From NCBI GenBank assembly GCA_946481615.1, contig CAMLOR010000082.1, positions 1-12,415 of the forward strand: a DNA stretch of 12,415 nucleotides, given 5' to 3'. Shown in pieces: positions 1 through 6,300 of this stretch. Positions within the stretch are counted from its first letter, which is position 1. The number at the start of each line of letters is the position of its first letter. The notes beneath the pieces are model-generated. The model saw nothing but the letters and a program-made list of their open reading frames with translations, made no database searches and was not told the origin of the DNA. The DNA is from an uncultured Aquimonas sp. (GTDB lineage Bacteria > Pseudomonadota > Gammaproteobacteria > Xanthomonadales > Xanthomonadaceae). Position numbers and translations under genes: made by a program.

Positions 1-18
1 TTCGGCGGGGAAGACTGA
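1..18 (+). CDS. C-terminal end of an upstream gene (partial)
   Basis: The first 18 bases read FGGED and a TGA stop in frame 1, and the A of that stop is the first base of the ligase ATG (TGATG overlap). Too little is present to identify the product. In the bacterial ligase-associated repair cluster the gene before the ligase is usually a metallo-beta-lactamase-fold exonuclease, and a one-base overlap would fit that pairing. This identity is inferred from context only. Confidence 0.5.
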   Translation, partial: FGGED

Positions 19-1607
19 TGCGGCGCTTCGCGCGCCTGTTCCAGCGCCTGGACCGCAGCACGGCCACGCTGGAGAAACGCGCCGCGCTGATCGACTACTT
101 CCGCGAGGCCCCGCACGAAGACGCCGTGTGGGCGCTGTTCCTGCTCAGCGGCCGCAAGCTCGCGCGCATCGCGCAGAGCGGCGAATTGCGCGAATGGATC
201 GCGCGCGAAAGCGGCATCGCAGCGTGGCTGGTGGATGAAAGCCACGCGCACGTGGGCGACTTGGCCGAAACACTCACGCTGCTGCTCGACGATCCCGCGC
301 CACGCGATCGCGTCGACGCGCCGCTGCGGCACTGGGTCGAGCACCTGCTGCTGCCGCTGCGCGGCAAGGATCCGGAAACGCGCCGCCTCGCCGTGGTTTC
401 CGGATGGCATGCCCTGCCCGGCACCGAACGCCTGCTGTTCAACAAGCTGCTCACCGGCGCACTGCGCGTGGGCGTCTCGCAGCGCCTCGTGCAGACGGCG
501 CTGGCAGAACTCGCCGCCATCGACATCGCCCGCATCGCGCAGCGCATGATGGGCGACTGGCCGCCGACGCCGGAATTCTTCGCCGCGTTGCTCGCGCCCG
601 AAATCACCCAGGCCGACACGCAACAGCCCTACCCGTTCTTCCTTGCCTCGCCGCTGGAACAGCCCGTAGAAACACTCGGCGACATCGGCGACTGGCTGCT
701 CGAATGGAAATGGGACGGCATCCGCCTGCAATTGATCCGCCGCGGAGGCGACCCGGCCCTGTGGTCGCGCGGCGAGGAACGCCTCGATGGCCGCTTCCCC
801 GAAATCGAATCCGCGGCGCGCGCCCTGCCGCGCGGCTGCGTGCTCGACGGCGAACTCGTGGTCTGGCAGGACGGCCGCGTGCAACCCTTCGCGGCGCTGC
901 AGAAACGCATCGGCCGCCTGAAGCCCGGCGCGAAGCTACTGGCCGACGCGCCGGCCGCGATGCTCGCCTACGACCTGCTGGAACTCGACGGCGAAGACCT
1001 GCGCGAACGCCCGCTGCAGGAACGCCGCGACTGGCTCGCACGGGTGCTCGCCACCGCCGGTTCGCCGCGTTTGCTGTCGTCGGAAGAAATCAGCGCGGCC
1101 TCGTGGGAAGACGCCGCCGGCCGCCGCGAAGAAGCCCGCGACCTCGGCGTCGAAGGCCTGATGCTCAAGCGACGAAACTCCACCTACCAGGTCGGCCGCC
1201 GCCGCGGCGACTGGTGGAAATGGAAGATCGACCCGCTCAGCATCGACGCGGTGCTGGTCTACGCCCAGAGCGGCAGCGGGCGCCGCGCCACGCTGTTCAC
1301 CGACTACACCTTCGCGCTCTGGGACGACGACCGCCTCGTGCCCGTCGCCAAGGCTTACTCCGGCCTCGACGACGAGGAAATCCTGCGCCTGGACCGCTGG
1401 ATCCGCGCCCACACCCTCGAACGCTTCGGCCCCGTGCGCTCCGTGACACCCGCGCTCGTCTTCGAACTCGGCTTCGAGGGCGTGAACCGCTCCACGCGAC
1501 ACAAATCCGGTATCGCCGTGCGCTTTCCGCGCATCCTCCGATGGCGCGAGGACAAACCGGCGCAGGAAGCCGATCGCATCGAGACCTTGCGGGCACTGGC
1601 CCGCTGA
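18..1607 (+). CDS. ATP-dependent DNA ligase, ligase-associated DNA damage response type
   Basis: Predicted to seal nicks in duplex DNA using ATP, via an enzyme-AMP intermediate, in the cytoplasm. The N-terminal region, about residues 1-200, is the helical DNA-binding domain that opens with the MRRFARLFQRLD type start seen in this bacterial family. The nucleotidyltransferase core follows: motif I KWDG with catalytic Lys231, DGE at 277-279 (motif III), EGLMLK at 379-384 (motif IV) and WWKWK at 399-403 (motif V). An OB-fold domain fills the remainder. At 529 residues it is full length for the family. The ATG at 18 is preceded by GGGGAAG at a good distance and overlaps the upstream stop, so the two genes are probably translationally coupled. 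Homologues normally belong to an exonuclease-ligase-DEXH helicase-PdeM cluster linked to DNA damage response. Here the next gene lies on the other strand, so only the left half of such a cluster could be present. The ligase call is very secure; the pathway role is inferred. Confidence 0.96.
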   Translation: MRRFARLFQRLDRSTATLEKRAALIDYFREAPHEDAVWALFLLSGRKLARIAQSGELREWIARESGIAAWLVDESHAHVGDLAETLTLLLDDPAPRDRVDAPLRHWVEHLLLPLRGKDPETRRLAVVSGWHALPGTERLLFNKLLTGALRVGVSQRLVQTALAELAAIDIARIAQRMMGDWPPTPEFFAALLAPEITQADTQQPYPFFLASPLEQPVETLGDIGDWLLEWKWDGIRLQLIRRGGDPALWSRGEERLDGRFPEIESAARALPRGCVLDGELVVWQDGRVQPFAALQKRIGRLKPGAKLLADAPAAMLAYDLLELDGEDLRERPLQERRDWLARVLATAGSPRLLSSEEISAASWEDAAGRREEARDLGVEGLMLKRRNSTYQVGRRRGDWWKWKIDPLSIDAVLVYAQSGSGRRATLFTDYTFALWDDDRLVPVAKAYSGLDDEEILRLDRWIRAHTLERFGPVRSVTPALVFELGFEGVNRSTRHKSGIAVRFPRILRWREDKPAQEADRIETLRALAR

Positions 1608-1640
1608 CGGCAGTGCGTGGCGAAGAGCGAAACCGATGAA

Positions 1641-2048
1641 CTATTCGGCGGCCGACCACTGGAAGCAAAGCAGATAGTTGTCCGGATCGGCGACGTAAAG
1701 TTGCTTCATGCCGTAGGGAGCGACTTTCGGAGGTTCGACGTCGATCCCGTGCGCCAACAGATGCTCGTAGGCAGCGTCGACATCGGGACACGCGAAGTAC
1801 AGGCACACATCGCGATGCAAGGCCATACGTTCGGGGTCCGGAGAGGCTGGCCGATCGTCCGCTTCATAGGCCGTGTTCAACATCAGCTCCGCCCCGTTCA
1901 AGCGAAGCAAACCCCAATCGAACCGGTCGCCATCACGCACCGAAGTCTCGACGATCTCGAACCCGAGGACGTCACGATAGAAGCGGACCGAGGTTGGCAT
2001 GTCGAACACCTGCAACAGCGTGCACACCCCGCGGACATCGATGCTCAT
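1641..2048 (-). CDS. VOC family (glyoxalase/bleomycin-resistance fold) protein
   Basis: A 135-residue protein of the vicinal oxygen chelate fold, built from two beta-alpha-beta-beta-beta modules. The first module shows the typical FYRDVLGFEI helix and strand; the second shows DVDAAYEHLLAHGI and then PYGMKQLYVADPDNYLLCF, the usual family C-terminal signature. The substrate cannot be told. The usual first metal ligand of glyoxalase I appears to be Gln (LLQVFDM), so a metal-dependent lyase is doubtful and a binding or resistance-type role is possible. The ATG at 2048 is preferred because the fold begins right after it (MSIDVRGVC). The reading frame stays open up to a GTG at 2138, but the extra 30 residues are arginine-rich, unlike the family, and would cover an inverted repeat. 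The Shine-Dalgarno sequence is weak (GGGG). The gene converges on the ligase with a 33-base gap. Confidence 0.88.
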   Translation of the reverse strand: MSIDVRGVCTLLQVFDMPTSVRFYRDVLGFEIVETSVRDGDRFDWGLLRLNGAELMLNTAYEADDRPASPDPERMALHRDVCLYFACPDVDAAYEHLLAHGIDVEPPKVAPYGMKQLYVADPDNYLLCFQWSAAE

Positions 2049-2137
2049 TTCGTGGCCCCAGTAGTTTCGCTGCCAGTTTCCGTCCAATCCCGCAGCCGTG
2101 CCGAGCCTCCGCAAGCATCGATATCGAACGAACACCA

Positions 2138-2155
2138 CGCTCCGCGGCCGGAGCG
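2138..2155 (-). terminator. GC-rich hairpin after the secreted-protein gene (possible terminator)
   Basis: CGCTCCG and CGGAGCG form a perfect 7-bp stem around the loop CGGC. It starts 14 bases past the stop of the minus-strand gene ending at 2169, inside the 120-base gap before the VOC gene. There is no clear U-run after it on the minus strand, so it is at best a weak or factor-dependent terminator. It could equally be an operator or a chance GC palindrome. Confidence 0.3.
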
Positions 2156-2168
2156 CACTGGCCTAGGC

Positions 2169-2786
2169 TCACCGAGCTAACACCATGCCATCTTCGAGCT
2201 CGACTTGAACAGATTCAAATTTCGAATCGTCGCCGTGCGGATCCGATCCTTTGGCCACGACACTGAGAGTGAGCACCTCGTCTGACGCGAACCGGTGCTC
2301 ACCGGACCACCAGATCGAGCTGACGGATCGCGGGAAATCCGCCGCCCGTTGAGGCCCGACCAGGTCTTCCAGCGAAAGTTTTCGAATCAACCGGCCCGAT
2401 GGCCCGTAAATGACCACCACGTCGGACCCGTAGCCGACCGAATGCCAGTTGTCGAACGTGACTACATACCGACCATCGGCAGATACGAGTGCACTGACCG
2501 GCGACACCTCGTTGACGAGCTTTCGCTCCCACAGCACTTCACCGGATTTCGAAACAAGACGACCCTTCGGGTATTCGGAGGCGGCACCCACATCCGCGTT
2601 TCCCTTGGACTTCTCCTCGAAATAGGACAGCTGACTCGCAAGCGCCAGGGGCTCGACGGTGAATGAGAAGTCGCCTGTCTCTGACACGTACGTCTCGATC
2701 CCGGGCAGCGCCCAGGAGTCGGCTGCCACGGTGCAAGGCGCAAGCGCCAAGAGTCCGCTAGCCAGAATGATCGAAATGCGCGACAC
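2169..2786 (-). CDS. Secreted protein of unknown function
   Basis: I do not recognise this 205-residue protein beyond a loose similarity to hypothetical exported proteins. It begins with a clear Sec signal peptide: a short basic start, a hydrophobic run (IILASGLLALAP) and a likely signal peptidase I site near residues 20-23 (TVAAD). The mature part is beta-rich. A stretch reading VSADGRYVVTFDNW, then VVVIYGPSGRLIRKL, resembles a single beta-propeller-like blade in which a value is checked and formatted, but no catalytic motif is visible. The mature part has no cysteines. The start is GTG, supported by AAGGAG five bases upstream; no nearby ATG is available in frame. Its G+C content is visibly lower than that of the ligase. 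It diverges from rhs, with a long non-coding region between them, and is probably transcribed alone or with the VOC gene. Confidence 0.8.
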   Translation of the reverse strand: MSRISIILASGLLALAPCTVAADSWALPGIETYVSETGDFSFTVEPLALASQLSYFEEKSKGNADVGAASEYPKGRLVSKSGEVLWERKLVNEVSPVSALVSADGRYVVTFDNWHSVGYGSDVVVIYGPSGRLIRKLSLEDLVGPQRAADFPRSVSSIWWSGEHRFASDEVLTLSVVAKGSDPHGDDSKFESVQVELEDGMVLAR

Positions 2787-2791
2787 AGTCT

Positions 2792-2797
2792 CTCCTT
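2792..2797 (-). promoter_or_regulatory. Ribosome binding site that fixes a GTG start
   Basis: On the minus strand AAGGAG lies five bases before GTG at 2786. It is among the strongest Shine-Dalgarno matches in the window and decides the GTG start of the secreted protein. Confidence 0.75.
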
Positions 2798-2816
2798 CGC
2801 CATAGGGCGGGTTGTG

Positions 2817-2838
2817 CGACCGCTGGCAACAGCGGTCG
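2817..2838. repeat. Perfect 22-base palindrome with GCAA loop
   Basis: CGACCGCTG (2817-2825) and CAGCGGTCG (2830-2838) pair perfectly around GCAA. Read on the plus strand this is a 9-bp stem with a GNRA-type tetraloop. It lies 31 bases before the GTG of the minus-strand secreted-protein gene, where it could be an operator or part of the 5' leader. No U-run adjoins it, so it is not a simple terminator. Confidence 0.6.
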
Positions 2839-3251
2839 GAGCGATTGAAACATGTCTCCAGCAGTCCGCGCGAAACATGGGGATTGCAGTACCTTGTTCT
2901 GACAGCTGCTGCAGGACTGCCGTGCTACCGCCAATGCATCGGCGTCGGACGTCGTTCCAACGCGTTCTCATGCGCGAGTCGCACGCGATTTCTTCTGCGA
3001 AGGAAAGCCGGCGCAAGAGCCGATCGCATCGAAATTGCTCCAAGCCAGGCGAGAAGCTGTTTCCTGACGAGTGCTGACGTTGCTTTCAACGTAGCCGTTT
3101 GTCGGCGCCAAGCGGCAACTTCAGGCAACTCGCATTCTCAGCGATTTTTGCAACTCTTTGCCATCGCTGGAAAAACTGCTTTTACGATTCATCCTGACAA
3201 CGCCAATCGACAGATTCCTAGATACAGACCTGCACGCGCATGCCTACAGTC

Positions 3252-3272
3252 CGCCGGCCGAAACTGCCGGCG
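3252..3272 (+). repeat. Inverted repeat in the rhs leader
   Basis: CGCCGGC and GCCGGCG form a perfect 7-bp stem with a 7-base loop (CGAAACT). It ends 18 bases before the rhs ribosome binding site. In the mRNA it could form a leader hairpin; there is no U-run after it. In such GC-rich sequence a chance match is possible. Confidence 0.4.
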
Positions 3273-3290
3273 ACAGGCGAGACAGTGATG

Positions 3291-3296
3291 AAGGGA
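3291..3296 (+). promoter_or_regulatory. Ribosome binding site of rhs
   Basis: AAGGGA lies six bases before ATG 3303. The alternative ATGs at 3240 and 3288 have no good Shine-Dalgarno sequence. Starting at 3303 also gives a compact n-region for the signal peptide, so this site decides the start. Confidence 0.7.
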
Positions 3297-3302
3297 TTCC
3301 TC

Positions 3303-6300
3303 ATGGCCCGTGGCGGCCGCACCGTGCGATGGACAGGCCGGATGTGCGCACTTGCTTCTGCCACGCTTGCTGCGTTCTTGCTGACACTGTCCTTCGCCGC
3401 ACAAGCGCAACCCGTCGTCCCCATCCCCGCCGAGTACGGCGAGCTGCTCAAATCGCGCACCACGCCCGCGCAGCTGGGCCCGGACCTGTTCGGCGACGAG
3501 GTCAATCTCTACGACGGTTCCCTGCGCTTCCGGCAGACGGACATCGCGCTGCCCGGCAACGATGCGTTGCCCGTCGCGCTCACGCGCACCTTCCAGGTCA
3601 AGCAGAACGAAGGCATCGAAGGCCTGTTCGCGGACTGGGAGCTGGAGATCCCGCATCTGCATGGCGTGTTCTCGACCAGCGGCTGGATCGTGCCGGGCGG
3701 TGCGCCGAACAACCGCTGCTCGGCCTTCGGCAAGCCGCCCGGCGCCAGCGGCGTCGGCGGCGGTTCGTTCTCGGCCGAGGAATTCTGGTCGGGCAGCTTC
3801 CTGTCGTTGCCCGGCGGCGGCGGAGAAATCCTCAAGGCCACGGCGTCCACGCCGCTGCCGACCGATGGCCAGACCTATCCGCTGACGACGCGCGACGGTG
3901 TCGTGTTCCGCTGCCTGCCGACGCTCGCCAACGGCACCGGTTTGGGTGAAGGCTTCGAGGCGGTGACGCCCGACGGTGTGCGCTACCAGTTCAACCACAT
4001 GGTGCAGCGCTCGGCGCCCTCCCTGTTCAAGGCCGAGCCGTTTCCGGAAGCCATGGCCGCCCAGGTGGAACAGAGCCGGATCGCCATCGCCGCCGAGCTG
4101 GCGCAACGCGGCGCCTCGGCGGCCGTGCCGACCCCGAACCTGCTGCCTGACGGCTACATGCTCAACCGGCGCGAGGTCTGGATGCTGCCGACGGTGATCA
4201 CCGATCGCTTCGGCAACACCGTGACGTTCACGTGGGACGCTACTGACAAGCGGAAGCTCAAGACGGTCGCCAGCAGTGATGGCCGCACCTTGACCTTCAC
4301 GCACGATGGCGCCTCCCATCGCATCAAGACCGTCAACGACGGCTCGCACACCTGGACCTACAATTACACCGCGACCGCGGCCGGTTTCCGCTTGTCCAGC
4401 GTGACGTTGCCGGACGCCTCGACGTGGGGCTTCAACCTCGAGCCGCTGCGCCACGTGATGGCCTCGGTGAGCGGCGCGGGATGCAATGCGGCAGGCACCG
4501 CGGACGTGAACCCGAGCGGCACCGGCACCCTCACGCATCCGGGTGGCGTGACCGGCAGCTTCACCGTGACCGCCACCGAACACGGCCGTTCGCACGTGAC
4601 CCTGGATTGCCGCGATTACAACTACCTCGACGGCATCCTGGGTTATGCCTGGCACCCGGCGAAGTTCCTCGTGCCCTCGCTTCAGAGCAAGACGCTGTCG
4701 GGCCTGGGCGTCGCCTCGCAGAGCTGGAACTACAGTTACGGCGCCGCCAACGCCTGCTACGACCCCAGCCCCGGCGGGCAGTATCCCGAAATCGGCGGAC
4801 GCTGCGTCAGCGGCACCTCGCCCGTCACCACGACGGTGAGCGTGACCGACCCGGAGAACGCCGTGACGCGCTACACCTTCGGCAACCGCTTCCGCAGCAC
4901 CGAAGGGCAGCTGCTGAAGATCGAGGCCGCGCTCTCGGGCGCCACCGCGCTGCGCACGACCACGAATACCTACGCCGCCGAAGCCGCCGGCCCCTGGCCC
5001 AACCCGGTCGGCCTCGCGCCGCAGGATCGCAACGATGGCTACATGGCTGCGCGCCATCGCCCGGTGAAGACCCGCAGCCTCGTGCAGCAGGGCGCGGCCT
5101 TCACCTGGAGCGTGCCCTCGACTTGCGCCAGCAACGGCACCAGCGGCAGCGTCGGCGCAACGCTGTGCTTCGATCGCTTCGCGCGCCAAACCCAGGCCAC
5201 CGAAACCGGCAGTGCCTCGCGCACGACGAAAACCGAGTACTACGACCACACCGGCAAGTGGGTGCTGGGCCAGGTGAAGAAGGCCACCCTGGGCAGCACG
5301 GTGGTGGCGGACATCGGCTTCGATGCCACCTACGCGCTGCCCCTGACCTTCACCCGCTTCGGGCAGCTGCAGCACACGGCGGTCTACGACACCGCCTCGG
5401 CCGTCGCCACCGGCCAGCGCGGCACGCTCTACAGCCTCAAGGACGGCAACAACAAGACGACCACCTACACCAGCTGGAAACGCGGGATTCCCCAGACCCT
5501 CGCCTATCCCGACAGCACCAGCGAATCGGCGGTCGTGAACAACGTCGGCGGCCTCGACTCGGTCACCGACGAACTGGGTTACAAGACCTGCTACGGCTAC
5601 GACGCGATGGGCCGGTTGAGCACGATCACGCATCCGTCCGAGACGGCGGCCGGCACGTGTGACACCTCGGCGTGGAACGCGACCACCATCGCCTATGCCA
5701 AGGTCGCTGCGCCCGGTTACGCCTTGCCGGCCAACGTCTGGCGCCGCACCGAGACGACGGGAACGCGCAAGACCGAGACCTTCTACGACGGCGCCTGGCA
5801 GCCGATCCTCGAACGCCGCTCCACCACCGACGCCAGCGCCGGCGAACGCTTCGTGCGGCGCAGCTACTTCCCGATCGGCCGCAGCGTCTTTGAGTCGTTC
5901 CCGGTTGCGAGCGTGCCGGGAGCGAACTACACCCAGATCGTCACCGGCACGCATCAGGACTTCGACGATCTCGGGCGGCTGCGCTTCAAGACGATCGACT
6001 CGGAACTGGGCCTGCTGACGCACGAGACGGCCTATCCCACGAATGCCTTCACGACCGTCCACACCAATGCCCGCGGCAAGGTCACCACGACCACATACCA
6101 GACCTTTGCCGAACCGAGCTACGAGGCACCGCTCGTCATCACGGCGCCCGAAGGCACGACCTCGACCTACACGCGTGATCCGTGGAGCAAACCGCTGACC
6201 CTCACCCGCAGCGGCAGCTACACGCCGCCGGGCGGCGTGCTCGAAAGCCTTTCCGTGCAGCGCCGCTTCGTCTACGACCTGCAGCAGCGCCTGTGCAAGA

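Larger units (their letters stand above)
2787..3302. other. Long non-coding region between divergent genes
   Basis: About 515 bases with no convincing gene. Open frames of 65-160 codons occur on both strands, but they lack family resemblance and plausible ribosome sites. The G+C content is lower than in the flanking ligase and rhs core. Three perfect inverted repeats stand out: 2817-2838 (9-bp stem), 3077-3092 (ACGTTG-CTTT-CAACGT) and 3252-3272 (7-bp stem). The region must contain the promoters of both divergent genes. The best -35/-10-like pair before rhs, CTGACA near 3195 with TAGATA about 19 bases on, is too poor to call. Confidence 0.6.

Noticed and set aside
404..1639. A 411-codon frame overlapping the ligase
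   Set aside because: Pro/Arg/Ala-rich shadow of the ligase gene in another frame.
2049..2138. N-terminal extension of the VOC protein to a GTG at 2138
   Set aside because: The added 30 residues are outside the family fold and overlap an inverted repeat; ATG 2048 fits the domain start.
3195..3226. Sigma-70-like promoter for rhs (CTGACA, about 19-base spacer, TAGATA)
   Set aside because: The -10 match is poor and the spacing is long; many equally good pairs occur by chance in the leader.
2812..3288. Plus-strand open frame of 158 codons in the rhs leader
   Set aside because: No recognisable domain, no ribosome site, and a Cys/Arg-rich composition typical of non-coding sequence.
3240..3302. 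Longer rhs start at ATG 3240 or 3288
   Set aside because: No Shine-Dalgarno before either; ATG 3303 has AAGGGA at six bases and leaves a normal signal peptide.
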